Part shown: piece by piece, positions 8,813 to 18,133 of the stretch
How the letters are laid out: every line of letters starts with the position of its first letter
How positions within the stretch are numbered: the first letter of the stretch is position 1
Assembly: GCF_021462415.1 (NCBI RefSeq)
Contig: NZ_JAKEDS010000002.1
Coordinates: 62,001 to 126,000, forward strand
DNA from: Rhodohalobacter sp. 614A
Lineage (GTDB): Bacteria > Bacteroidota > Rhodothermia > Balneolales > Balneolaceae
Direction: 5' to 3'
Length of the DNA: 64,000 nucleotides
The notes under the pieces: generated by a model
The model's database searches: none
What the model was told of the DNA's origin: nothing
Seen by the model: the letters and a program-made list of their open reading frames with translations, nothing else
Program-made: the position numbers and the translations under genes

Positions 8813-11800
8813 ATGAATAAACAGATTTTATTTTCCTGTCTGATTTTACTGGCAGCTACACTATACACTTCCGAGGCAAATGCTCAAATTGATGCCCGCA
8901 TGCTTCGGCAGGCTGATGTTTCTGATACGCACATCGCCTTTTCTTATGCCGATGATATTTGGATCGTTCCGATAGAAGGAGGAATCGCGAACCGCCTTAC
9001 ATCAGCCAAAGGAACTGAATCATTTCCTCGGTTTTCTCCGGATGGTTCAACCATTGTCTTTAATGCTAATTACGATGGTAATACGGATGTTTACGTGATT
9101 TCTCCCCTGGGGGGAATTCCTGAGCGAATTACGCATCATCCCATGGAAGAACGGGTTTTAGGTTGGTTCCCTGATGGAGAATCGATTCTTTTCTCTTCCA
9201 GTATGAAGAGCGGTCGCCAGCGTTTTAACCAGTTTTATAAAGTCTCAAAAGAGGGAGGAAACGCTGAGAAGCTCCCGGTTCCATACGGAGAATTTGGGGC
9301 TATTTCTCCCGATGGAGATCGTATTGCTTATACTCCAATTTCCCGCTCATTCCGTACATGGAAACGATATCGCGGCGGCATGGCTCCCGATATATGGTTG
9401 TTCGATTTGGAATCGTACGAATCACAAAATATTACAAACAATTCGGCCAACGATGAACAGCCGATGTGGTACGGCTCTACCATCTATTTTTTATCTGACC
9501 AGGGAGAAAATCAAAGAAACAATATCTGGGCATATAACACTGAGTCCGAAGAGACTCGTCAGGTCACAAATTTCAGCGATTACGATATTCACTTTCCGGC
9601 AATCGGCCCGTCAAATCTTGTGTTTGAAGCGGGTGGTCATTTGTATCTGATGGATCTCGAAACGGAAGAGTACGAAGAAGTAAATGTGGATGTGATAACA
9701 GACCGTTCCACCGTTCAATCCAAAACGGAAAACGTAAGCAACCTGGCTCAGAGTGCATTCATTTCTCCGGGCGGAGAGCGCGTACTTTTCCAGGCAAGAG
9801 GAGATGTTTTTTCTATACCGGCTGAACATGGGCCAATTTTGAATCTGACACAAAGTTCCGGAGTTGCCGAGCGATATCCGGCATGGTCTCCCGATGGAAA
9901 ATATGTGGCCTACTGGAGTGATCGATCCGGAGAATATGAATTGACGCTTCGGGACAAAGCCGGCACAGGTGATGAACGGAAACTTACATCCACCGGCGAA
10001 AAATTTAAGTACAGTTTGTATTGGTCTCCAGACAGTGAAAAACTCGTTTTTGTAGATAATGCGATGAATATTCGCCTGTATGATATTGAGGAAGAGGAAT
10101 TTACAGAGATCGATAAAGGTCTCTGGATGTTTGAAGGCGGACTTCAGAATTTCAGTGCGGATTGGTCGTCAGACAGCAAATGGGTGGCTTACTCACGCGG
10201 GTTGGATCATCAGCAAAATGCTGTTTTTCTTTTTAATACGGAAACAGGAGAACGCCACCAGGTTACTTCAGGATATTATCATGACCGGAGCCCGGCTTTC
10301 GATCCGGACGGAAAATATTTGTACCTGTTAACGAGCCGTTCGTTTAGTCCCGAGTACAGCGATTTTGATGGAACCTGGATTTATGCCAACTCTACAACGA
10401 TTGCGGCAGTACCTCTGAGGGAAGATGTTTCATCACCACTGGCACCACGGAATGATGAAGTACAAATTGCCGATGAAGCAGATGAAGAAAATGGGGAAGA
10501 AGAAGGTGATGATCAGGAAGAATCTGATGAGCCAGAGGAAGTTGTTATTGATTTGGAAGGATTTGAAGATCGGCTGATTGAGCTCCCGGTGGATGCCGGG
10601 AACTATGGAAATATTAGTGGTGCATCCGGTAAAGTGGTTTATATGAAATATCCGAGAACAGGATCTGATGGACGAAGCGGAACTCTTGCATTTTTTGATT
10701 TGAAGGAGCGAGAAGAACAAACTGTCATTGAAGACATATTTGGATATCAGCTTTCTGCTGATGACGGCAAAATATTGGTTGGCAGTGGCGGAGGAAGGTA
10801 TGGAATTATTGATCTGGCTCCGGGACAAAGTATCGAAACTCTATTGCGCACCGGCGAACTTTCTATGATGGTCCAGCCAAAAGAAGAGTGGCAGCAGATT
10901 TTTAATGATTCCTGGCGGTTTGTGCGGGATTTCTTCTACGATCCAAATTTCCACGGAGTAGACTGGCCGGCGGTTAAGGAACGATATCAAACCATGTTGG
11001 ATGACGCAGAAACCAGAAATGATGTAAACTATGTAATCGGTGAAATGATTGCCGAGCTGAATGCATCACACACATACCGTGGCGGCGGAGATATTGAAGG
11101 TGCTGAAATGCGTGGTGTAGGATTGCTTGGAATTGATTGGAAATTGGAAAACGGCGCTTACCGCATTACAAATATTATCAAGGGAGCAACATGGGATAAT
11201 GAAGTTCGGTCACCGCTTGATATGCCCGGAGTGGATGTATCAGAAGGCGACTATATTCTTGCAGTCAATGGCGAACGAATAAATACGAATGAAGATCCTT
11301 ATGCGGCATTCCAGGGATTGGCCGGAAAAACCGTGGAGCTGACGATCAATGATTCACCCGATATGGACGGTGCCCGAAAAGTTATTGTAGAAACATTAAC
11401 CGACGAAACACGATTACGTCACCTCGCCTGGATGGAATCAAATCGAAAACGTGTGGATGAAGCCACGAATGGCCGCGTCGGATATATCTATGTGAGAAGT
11501 ACAGGTGTTGACGCACAAAATGAACTGGTTCGCCAGTTTTTTGCCCAACACGAGAAAGACGCCCTGATTATTGATGAACGGTTTAACAGCGGCGGTCAAA
11601 TTCCTGATCGTTTTATAGAATTGTTGAACCGACAGGAACTGGCACACTGGGCCGTACGTGATGGAAAAGATTGGAAATGGCCACCGGTTGCACATTTTGG
11701 CCCCAAAGTGATGTTAATCAACGGATGGAGCGGTTCCGGTGGAGATGCATTCCCGGCTTATTTCAAAGAAGCCGGGCTGGGTCCGCTAATTGGAACAACC

Positions 11801-12088
11801 ACCTGGGGTGGACTGATTGGGATTTCCGGATCGCCACAGTTAATTGACGGTGGAGGTGTAACTGTTCCAACATTCAGAATGTATTATCCCGATGGGGAGT
11901 GGTTCCCCGAAGGAGGTGGAGTTACGCCGGATATTCGTGTGGTTGATGATCCGACTCAACTGGCGAATGGAGTGGACCCGCAACTTGAACGAGCTATTGA
12001 AGAGGTTCAGCGGTTGATGAGAGAAAACCCGGATTCTTATCAACGTCCGGACCGCCCGCCATATGAAAACCGAACCGCAGATAATTAG
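8813..12088 (+). CDS. Exported tricorn-like protease (S41 family) with beta-propellers and PDZ domain
   Basis: This is a 1091-residue secreted peptidase homologous to archaeal/bacterial tricorn. The ATG at 8813 is chosen because a strong AAGGGGGAG ribosome binding site lies at 8801-8809 and the protein then opens with a signal peptide ending EANAQ. Two propeller domains with FSPDG and WSPDG blade motifs fill the first half. A run of almost only Asp/Glu (about residues 555-585, encoded near 10467-10545) precedes the catalytic half. The core has the tricorn Ser-His in NASHTYRG, a PDZ-like segment around GVDVSEGDYILAVNG, the nucleophile region WSGSGGDAF and the late Glu region FPEGGGVTPD. It probably completes peptide breakdown in the periplasm. 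The gene follows mscS on the same strand. Confidence 0.9.
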   Translation: MNKQILFSCLILLAATLYTSEANAQIDARMLRQADVSDTHIAFSYADDIWIVPIEGGIANRLTSAKGTESFPRFSPDGSTIVFNANYDGNTDVYVISPLGGIPERITHHPMEERVLGWFPDGESILFSSSMKSGRQRFNQFYKVSKEGGNAEKLPVPYGEFGAISPDGDRIAYTPISRSFRTWKRYRGGMAPDIWLFDLESYESQNITNNSANDEQPMWYGSTIYFLSDQGENQRNNIWAYNTESEETRQVTNFSDYDIHFPAIGPSNLVFEAGGHLYLMDLETEEYEEVNVDVITDRSTVQSKTENVSNLAQSAFISPGGERVLFQARGDVFSIPAEHGPILNLTQSSGVAERYPAWSPDGKYVAYWSDRSGEYELTLRDKAGTGDERKLTSTGEKFKYSLYWSPDSEKLVFVDNAMNIRLYDIEEEEFTEIDKGLWMFEGGLQNFSADWSSDSKWVAYSRGLDHQQNAVFLFNTETGERHQVTSGYYHDRSPAFDPDGKYLYLLTSRSFSPEYSDFDGTWIYANSTTIAAVPLREDVSSPLAPRNDEVQIADEADEENGEEEGDDQEESDEPEEVVIDLEGFEDRLIELPVDAGNYGNISGASGKVVYMKYPRTGSDGRSGTLAFFDLKEREEQTVIEDIFGYQLSADDGKILVGSGGGRYGIIDLAPGQSIETLLRTGELSMMVQPKEEWQQIFNDSWRFVRDFFYDPNFHGVDWPAVKERYQTMLDDAETRNDVNYVIGEMIAELNASHTYRGGGDIEGAEMRGVGLLGIDWKLENGAYRITNIIKGATWDNEVRSPLDMPGVDVSEGDYILAVNGERINTNEDPYAAFQGLAGKTVELTINDSPDMDGARKVIVETLTDETRLRHLAWMESNRKRVDEATNGRVGYIYVRSTGVDAQNELVRQFFAQHEKDALIIDERFNSGGQIPDRFIELLNRQELAHWAVRDGKDWKWPPVAHFGPKVMLINGWSGSGGDAFPAYFKEAGLGPLIGTTTWGGLIGISGSPQLIDGGGVTVPTFRMYYPDGEWFPEGGGVTPDIRVVDDPTQLANGVDPQLERAIEEVQRLMRENPDSYQRPDRPPYENRTADN

Positions 12089-12102
12089 AGGGTAATGTCA
12101 GT

Positions 12103-12146
12103 TTGAATACTATGATTAAATCGATTGATTAAGTTATAGTATTCAA
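12103..12146. terminator. Inverted repeat after the tricorn-like gene
   Basis: An 11-bp perfect inverted repeat (TTGAATACTAT at 12103-12113, ATAGTATTCAA at 12136-12146) lies 15 bases after the stop codon. No T-run follows, so a terminator role is only likely from position. Confidence 0.4.
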
Positions 12147-12288
12147 CATGGCGTATTTAATTCAAATACCTTAAGAAAATCTGGATAAAGGAGTGACTGA
12201 AATTGAAGGGTAATTATTCTTGATGGAGCACTAGTCAAACCAAACTATACGATTGGTATAAGAAATTTGCCAGACGGGGAAAAGAATT

Positions 12289-12750
12289 TTACGGGTTCAC
12301 TTTAGCAGACGGCTTCCAGAAAAGAAAAGCTGCCATCAACACAAAAAATCCATTTCGGATTACCATCTTCCAACCAAACTGACTCCCAAGCAAGCTGCCA
12401 ATCAGTGTGGATTCACCAAGTTCGCCGAAACATCCGCAATCCCCTTCTATTCCCTGGGTAAGTCCATAAATTGCAAAAATGAAGAATATCAGGTAGATGA
12501 TTGTAGCAATCGGGTCAACAATTTTTGAAAAAAGACTCAGTGCCAAAAGACCTCCAACCAGTACTTCCACATATGGAAGCAGGTCAATAATCAGAGACTT
12601 CAGCCCGATAGGCAACCAGGTAATGTAGGCCACTGATTCAAACAAGGCGGAGTTGTCCTGCATTTTCAGAATTCCGGCGAAGACCAAAAGTCCACCGAGA
12701 ATAAACCGAAAAAGATACTGAACGTAGGTAATGACTTTGTTTTTATTCAT
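12289..12750 (-). CDS. MauE/DoxX-like membrane protein
   Basis: This 153-residue protein has four hydrophobic helices and opens with the DoxX/MauE pattern RFILGGLLVFAGILKM. A CGCFGE motif follows the third helix (GDCGCFGELGES), which is typical of MauE-type proteins thought to take part in disulfide or redox chemistry at the membrane. The family was named from methylamine utilization, but no mau genes are nearby, so a general redox-partner role is more likely. It stands alone, convergent with the tricorn-like gene and divergent from purF. Confidence 0.75.
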   Translation of the reverse strand: MNKNKVITYVQYLFRFILGGLLVFAGILKMQDNSALFESVAYITWLPIGLKSLIIDLLPYVEVLVGGLLALSLFSKIVDPIATIIYLIFFIFAIYGLTQGIEGDCGCFGELGESTLIGSLLGSQFGWKMVIRNGFFVLMAAFLFWKPSAKVNP

Positions 12751-12910
12751 CGAACTAAATTACGAATATTTTGGATGAATATTTTTCAAGATAAAAGTTT
12801 TCACATTTGATGGCAGAAAAATCAACTCAACAGAATTAGAGTCTGTTATTTATAGCACTTTTCCATATCTTCCCTCTTACGATTAATTCTTTGATCATCG
12901 CCGTCAACAA

Positions 12911-14413
12911 ATGACCGACAAACCTCACGATTATTGCGGGATTTTTGGAGTTTATAACCATCCGGAAGCCGCAGTCCTCACCTATTACGGTTTACACGCA
13001 CTTCAACACCGTGGACAAGAATCAGCCGGAATTGTAACCACCTATTACGATATCAACAAAGGGCGATATGTAATGCCCATGCACAAAGATTTTGGGTTGG
13101 TTCTTTCTGTTTTTGATGATTCCAAGATCTTCAAAAAAGAATTGATTGGCCGATCTGCAATTGGCCATAACCGATATTCTACCTCGGGATCATCCAAAAA
13201 TCCGGCAAATATTCAACCGTTTCGGGTTCATTACCGAAATGGAAACCTGGCAATTGGCCACAATGGAAACCTGACAAATGCCCGCCAGTTGCGCGAGCGA
13301 TTTCGTGATGAGGGGGTTTTATTTCAAAGCACCTCGGATACGGAATTGATTCTTCACCTGATTTCTCACAGCAAAAAAGAGACAGTGGTAGACCAGGTTC
13401 TCGATGCTCTCAACCAGATTGAGGGTGCATACTGTTTAATGATTTTGACTGATGAGCAATTGATTGCTGTTCGCGATCCCAATGGGTTTCGGCCGTTGGC
13501 TTTGGGCATGATTGATGATTCTTACACCATAGCCAGCGAAACGTGTGCTTTTGATATTATCGGCGCGGAATATATTCGTGATGTTGAACCCGGCGAAATT
13601 GTGATTATTGACAGGGAAGCAGATATCAATCAAAAACCCAAGTCTCACTTTTTAAAACCAAAAGAAGGGACCGCACCCAGCCAGTGTATCTTTGAGTATG
13701 TCTATTTCTCCCGGCCAGACAGTAGAATTTTTGGCGAAAATGTCGATAAGATCCGGCGCAATCTTGGGAAGCACCTTGCCAAAGAACACCCGCTGAATGA
13801 AATCATTAAATATAACAGTGAGGACAAACGTCCCATTGTTATCTCAGTTCCCGATTCGAGTAACACAGCCGCCATCGGGTATGCCCATGAAAGCAAAAAA
13901 GCCGGTTATGATTGCAAGTATGATATCGGCTTAATTCGAAATCATTATGTGGGCCGCACCTTTATTTCACCGGGACAAAAATCGCGCGAGCAAAAAGTCC
14001 GTACCAAGTTCAATCCTGTTCGGGGAGTTTTGGAAGGGCGCTCGGTAATTATTGTAGATGATTCAATTGTGCGCGGAACAACGTCTCGTCATTTAGTAGA
14101 TATGATTCGCGAGGCCAACCCGCTGGAAGTTCACTTTTTAGTGAGTTCGCCGCCCATAACTCATCCATGTTTTTATGGAATGGATTTTCCCGATCCCGAT
14201 GAACTGATAGCCAATAAGTTTGACGGAAATACGGAAGCAATAGCCCGGGAAATCGGCGTAGATAGTTTGCGATATCTCTCAGCCAATGGGCTCGTTAGCG
14301 CTGTAAAAGAAGCCAATAATTCTCACCATAATTACTGTACTGCCTGTTTTACCGGAGACTATCCCGTACCGGTTAACTTTGGCGTGGAGAAAGAAGAAAA
14401 CGAAATTGTTTGA
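12911..14413 (+). CDS. purF: Amidophosphoribosyltransferase
   Basis: PurF makes 5-phosphoribosylamine from PRPP and glutamine, the first step of purine synthesis. The N-terminal nucleophile Cys9 (DYCGIFGVY) would be exposed by removal of an eight-residue propeptide. The glutaminase signature HRGQESAGI, RYST and HNGNLTN follow, and the PRPP loop is VIIVDDSIVRGTTSRH near residue 380. Cysteines in QCIFEY, HPCFYG and CTACFTG correspond to the 4Fe-4S ligands of the B. subtilis-type enzyme, so this is the oxygen-sensitive iron-sulfur form. The length of 500 residues is normal. Its TGA stop overlaps the ATG of engB by one base (TGATG), so translation is probably coupled. Confidence 0.97.
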   Translation: MTDKPHDYCGIFGVYNHPEAAVLTYYGLHALQHRGQESAGIVTTYYDINKGRYVMPMHKDFGLVLSVFDDSKIFKKELIGRSAIGHNRYSTSGSSKNPANIQPFRVHYRNGNLAIGHNGNLTNARQLRERFRDEGVLFQSTSDTELILHLISHSKKETVVDQVLDALNQIEGAYCLMILTDEQLIAVRDPNGFRPLALGMIDDSYTIASETCAFDIIGAEYIRDVEPGEIVIIDREADINQKPKSHFLKPKEGTAPSQCIFEYVYFSRPDSRIFGENVDKIRRNLGKHLAKEHPLNEIIKYNSEDKRPIVISVPDSSNTAAIGYAHESKKAGYDCKYDIGLIRNHYVGRTFISPGQKSREQKVRTKFNPVRGVLEGRSVIIVDDSIVRGTTSRHLVDMIREANPLEVHFLVSSPPITHPCFYGMDFPDPDELIANKFDGNTEAIAREIGVDSLRYLSANGLVSAVKEANNSHHNYCTACFTGDYPVPVNFGVEKEENEIV

Positions 14414-15006
14414 TGGCATTCGATACCGCCACATTTGTAACGAGTGCGCCCTCACTGAATGAGTGTCCGCCAGAAGGTCTGCCAGAAGTCTGTTTTGCAG
14501 GACGATCGAACGTTGGAAAGTCCTCGCTTATCAATACTCTTGTGAACCGGAAACGCTTGGCCAGAACAAGTAACACACCGGGAAAAACCCAGCAGATGAA
14601 TTACTACAACATCGATCAAAAATTTTATATTGTAGATCTTCCGGGGTTTGGATTTGCAAAGGTTCCTGAAAAGGAGCGACAGCGTTGGGGCCGGGATATT
14701 CAACAATACCTGCTGAAAAGAAATACGTTGAGTATTATTCTGCATCTCGTAGACTCACGGCATCATCCCACCAAATTGGATAAAGATTTTTTTTATTGGA
14801 TGGCGTCCAACCAGAAACCGTTTAGCGTGATACTTACAAAAACAGACAAGCTATCCGGGAATAAATTGGCAGCATCAAAAAAAGTTGTAAAAAAAACACT
14901 GGAAAAGATGAACATTGAAGTTCCGATTCTCGTCAGTTCATCAGAAACAGGCCAGGGAATGGACGAGCTTCAATCTCTGATTACAGAATTTGTTAACCGT
15001 AACTAG
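14413..15006 (+). CDS. engB: Ribosome-biogenesis GTPase EngB/YsxC/YihA
   Basis: This small GTPase assists assembly of the large ribosomal subunit. The G1 motif GRSNVGKSS, the G3 motif DLPGFG and the G4 motif LTKTDK are all present, and the 197-residue length is standard. The ATG at 14413 is used; it overlaps the purF stop by one base, which favours this start over a TTG one codon earlier. Linkage to purF is a local arrangement with no evident functional meaning beyond growth-related expression. Confidence 0.95.
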   Translation: MAFDTATFVTSAPSLNECPPEGLPEVCFAGRSNVGKSSLINTLVNRKRLARTSNTPGKTQQMNYYNIDQKFYIVDLPGFGFAKVPEKERQRWGRDIQQYLLKRNTLSIILHLVDSRHHPTKLDKDFFYWMASNQKPFSVILTKTDKLSGNKLAASKKVVKKTLEKMNIEVPILVSSSETGQGMDELQSLITEFVNRN

Positions 15007-15031
15007 TAAATATATTTGAACCCAAGAACCT

Positions 15032-16621
15032 ATGTCATTTAAAGTTTTATTGCTTGATAATGTAGACCCCGTTTGTGCGGATATTTTTAAAGAAAGAGGA
15101 ATAGAAGCCGATCAGCCTCCAAAAATGGAGCTGGATGAACTAAAAAAAATTATCGGCAATTACGAGGCGGTTGTTGTTAGAAGTGCTACAACTGTCAATG
15201 AAGATTTGCTGAAGCACGCAGATAACCTGCAGATCATCGGCCGTGCCGGTGTTGGGGTTGATAATATCGACATTCCTGCAGCAACCCAAAAAGGGGTGCT
15301 TGTGATGAATACTCCGGACGGAAACACAATTTCCACGGCGGAACACACTTGCGGTATGATCATTGCCCTGGCCCGGAATATTCCACAGTCTGTAGAGAAA
15401 GTGAAAGGCGGGGGATGGGACCGGAAAAAATACATGGGTACCGAAGTTCATGGAAAAACCCTCGGAATTGTTGGGCTCGGAAAAATCGGGACTGAAGTAG
15501 CCCTGCGGATGAAAGCATTCGGAATGGAGATTGTTGCTTATGATCCGTTCACTACACAGGATCATGCCAAAGATATTGGCGTAAAACTGATGGAACTCGA
15601 TGAATTATTGGGTGTCACAGATTTTCTAACTGTTCATACACCTCTCACGGAAAAGACCAAAAACATGATTTCTCTTGAAAATGAAGAGAAATTGAAACCC
15701 GGAATGAGATTGGTTAACTGTGCAAGGGGAGGAATTTATAAAGAAGAAGATCTTCCCGAACTCATTGAAAAACAGATTATTGCCGGTGCTGCACTGGATG
15801 TTTACACCACTGAACCTCCCTCAGAAGAGTTGTATGAAGTACTGAAAAATCCTGCAATTATTTCTACGCCTCACCTTGGTGCTTCAACTGAGGAAGCACA
15901 GGAAAAAGTAGCCGTGCAGATTGCCAGCCAGATTTCTGATGCGCTTGAGAACAAAAATTATAAAGGCAGTCTGAACAGCAAGTCTATTTCGTTGCTTACC
16001 AACGATGAAGTTCAGCCCTATGTTGAACTCGCTGAGAAACTTGGAAAGGTATCCGGACAGATCATGCCGAAAAATGCCAGTAACTTTTCTTTTGAATACA
16101 CCGGTGTTTGCACCAAATATTCTGAAGTACTGACCGATGCTGTTTTGAAAGGAATGCTTGCTCAGTTTGTGAGTGAATCTGTGAATTTGATTAATGCACG
16201 TCATTATGCCATTGAGCGCGGGTTCAAACTCAGTGAAACCAACAAGAGTGATGACAAAAACTATAACGATCTGATTACCATTAAACTTGGTGACAGCTCT
16301 GACTACAAGCAGATTTCTGCTGCGGTATTTGGCCCGGGCGATTATCGAATTGTTGAGATTGACGGATTTGGAATCGAGTTGCGACTTGAAGGGGATATCC
16401 TGATGTATCAAAACATAGATAAACCGGGTATGCTCGCTGCCGTTTCCAGCACATTAGCCAAGCAAAATATCAACATTGGCGCATTGAGTCTCGGCCGAAC
16501 AGGCAAGGGATCAAATGCCATTACGGCCGTCATTGTAGATAAACAGCTCGACACTGAAGAGTTGGAAGCTATTTACGAGCTTGATGGCGTAAGCAATGTA
16601 AAATACATTTCGTTGAGCTAA
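15032..16621 (+). CDS. serA: D-3-phosphoglycerate dehydrogenase
   Basis: SerA oxidizes 3-phosphoglycerate to 3-phosphohydroxypyruvate, committing carbon to serine. The NAD-binding fold shows GIVGLGKIGTEVA near residues 144-156; the active-site Arg is in CARGGI, and the His is in TPHLGAST near 280. After the catalytic core come the intervening allosteric-substrate-binding domain and a C-terminal ACT domain (DKPGMLAAVSSTL onward), so this is the long 529-residue type that can be feedback-regulated by serine. It lies 25 bases after engB and may belong to the same transcription unit. Confidence 0.96.
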   Translation: MSFKVLLLDNVDPVCADIFKERGIEADQPPKMELDELKKIIGNYEAVVVRSATTVNEDLLKHADNLQIIGRAGVGVDNIDIPAATQKGVLVMNTPDGNTISTAEHTCGMIIALARNIPQSVEKVKGGGWDRKKYMGTEVHGKTLGIVGLGKIGTEVALRMKAFGMEIVAYDPFTTQDHAKDIGVKLMELDELLGVTDFLTVHTPLTEKTKNMISLENEEKLKPGMRLVNCARGGIYKEEDLPELIEKQIIAGAALDVYTTEPPSEELYEVLKNPAIISTPHLGASTEEAQEKVAVQIASQISDALENKNYKGSLNSKSISLLTNDEVQPYVELAEKLGKVSGQIMPKNASNFSFEYTGVCTKYSEVLTDAVLKGMLAQFVSESVNLINARHYAIERGFKLSETNKSDDKNYNDLITIKLGDSSDYKQISAAVFGPGDYRIVEIDGFGIELRLEGDILMYQNIDKPGMLAAVSSTLAKQNINIGALSLGRTGKGSNAITAVIVDKQLDTEELEAIYELDGVSNVKYISLS

Positions 16622-16652
16622 GAAAACTTCCATCAAAGGGAGACTTATTTCA

Positions 16653-16713
16653 AGTCATCGGATGAGTTGTCAGTAATAGAAAAGAATTTGTTACAAATAC
16701 TCATCCGATGACT
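16653..16713. terminator. Bidirectional terminator with shared GGATGAGT arm
   Basis: A 15-bp perfect inverted repeat (16653-16667 and 16699-16713, arm AGTCATCGGATGAGT) lies between the convergent serA and permease genes; its right arm overlaps the permease stop codon by two bases. The central ATCGGATGAGT core recurs in the inverted repeat at 22628-22680. It probably ends transcription from both sides. Confidence 0.65.
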
Positions 16714-18007
16714 AAATTATTTCTGTCCTTTTCCTCTTAGCAATGGTGTGCCAGATCAATCCCACAACAAGAAAAGCCACACCTGAAATCCAAATAACGG
16801 GTTCAATCCAGAAGGAGAGAAAAAGGCATCCAAAAAGTCCCATAGCCGGAATCCAGACAGGATAGAGTCTTAGTTCTTTGGGCATCATCAAAGCAGAAAG
16901 ATTGGTGATGGAGTAATAGATCAAAACCGTGAATGCACTGAATGACCAGGTAAAAATCACATCGCCACTCATTACCAGCAACCCGATGATAATTCCTGTA
17001 ACCAAAACTGCCGCAGCGGGACTTTTGGTCTGAGGATTGATTTTTGATAAAACGTGAGGTACGTCACGTCGTCTTGCCATTCCCAGCAGTACCCTGGAAA
17101 GGCCTAAAATGAGATTGAGTAAAACCCCAAGCATTGCCGTTATGGCCGCGATCGTGATGACCGGACCAATGAGAGGAACGGAGAGTGTTTCGGCGACAAT
17201 CATAAGGGGAGCGGCTTCACCATCTATAGTGTGTCCGAATGCATCGGCTCCCATAATGGAAAGTGCCGTAAGAGAAACCAACAGGTACAAAACCACAATG
17301 ATCACCATCGCCAGAATAATTGCTTTTGGGATTGTAGTTCCCGGCGAATGAACTTCCTCGCCTAAAGTGGCAATTCGTCCATAACCTGTGTAAGCAACAA
17401 ACATGAGGGCAGAACCATAGAGAATGGATGATCCGGAGGTATCCGTCAAAGCATTTGTGATGGGTTCAACTGGCAGCCCGTTCACAAAACCCGCTGCAAC
17501 AATCAAAACAAAAAGTCCAAGAAGAGTTACCGATACAATCACTTTATTCGCAGTATTACTTCTTCGGATTCCGCCGGAAACCATAATCGTCATCACGAAC
17601 AGTATCGCCAAACCGGAAATCACAAGTGTAAGCGAACCGGCCTGAAAATCCACTGCATAAAAGATATAACCCACGCATCCCAGAACAGCTGTAGCAGCAG
17701 AAGCAGATTTGGCAATCATAAACATCCAGCCGGCAGTAAAACCGAGATAAGAATTCAAAAACCGGTATCCATATTCATATGTTCCTCCACTAACCGGATG
17801 AGCCGCAGCTAATTGAGCACTGCTTAATCCGTTAAAAGTGGCCAGGATTGCTGCTATTACAATGGAAATTATGATTCCGTTTCCGGCAATTTGTGTGGCA
17901 ATGGCGATACTCACAAAAATGCCGGTGCCTACAATGGAACCCAAGCCCATAAAAATGGCTCCGGGAGTTTTTATACTTCTCTCAAGTTCGTTTTTCAGGT
18001 TGCTCAT
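16712..18007 (-). CDS. APC-family amino acid permease
   Basis: This inner-membrane transporter has about 12 hydrophobic helices in 431 residues. The family signature in helix 1 is GLGSIVGTGIFVSIA, followed by SSAQLAAAHPVSGGTYEYG, the usual substrate-gate region of APC superfamily amino acid/polyamine antiporters. A hydrophilic segment ARRRDVPHVLSKINPQTKSP separates the later helices, as expected. The substrate cannot be read from the sequence. It is divergent from the AI-2E family gene downstream in window order. Confidence 0.88.
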   Translation of the reverse strand: MSNLKNELERSIKTPGAIFMGLGSIVGTGIFVSIAIATQIAGNGIIISIVIAAILATFNGLSSAQLAAAHPVSGGTYEYGYRFLNSYLGFTAGWMFMIAKSASAATAVLGCVGYIFYAVDFQAGSLTLVISGLAILFVMTIMVSGGIRRSNTANKVIVSVTLLGLFVLIVAAGFVNGLPVEPITNALTDTSGSSILYGSALMFVAYTGYGRIATLGEEVHSPGTTIPKAIILAMVIIVVLYLLVSLTALSIMGADAFGHTIDGEAAPLMIVAETLSVPLIGPVITIAAITAMLGVLLNLILGLSRVLLGMARRRDVPHVLSKINPQTKSPAAAVLVTGIIIGLLVMSGDVIFTWSFSAFTVLIYYSITNLSALMMPKELRLYPVWIPAMGLFGCLFLSFWIEPVIWISGVAFLVVGLIWHTIAKRKRTEII

Positions 18008-18133
18008 TTTTCATGATATTGATTGAGTTTCAAAAAGAGAAAAACATGTACATTGACTGCATCTGAATGTAACCAGCTTACAAAGATGAGTGAAGATCTA
18101 AAAATATCATGTACTTAAATAATATGGATTGAT

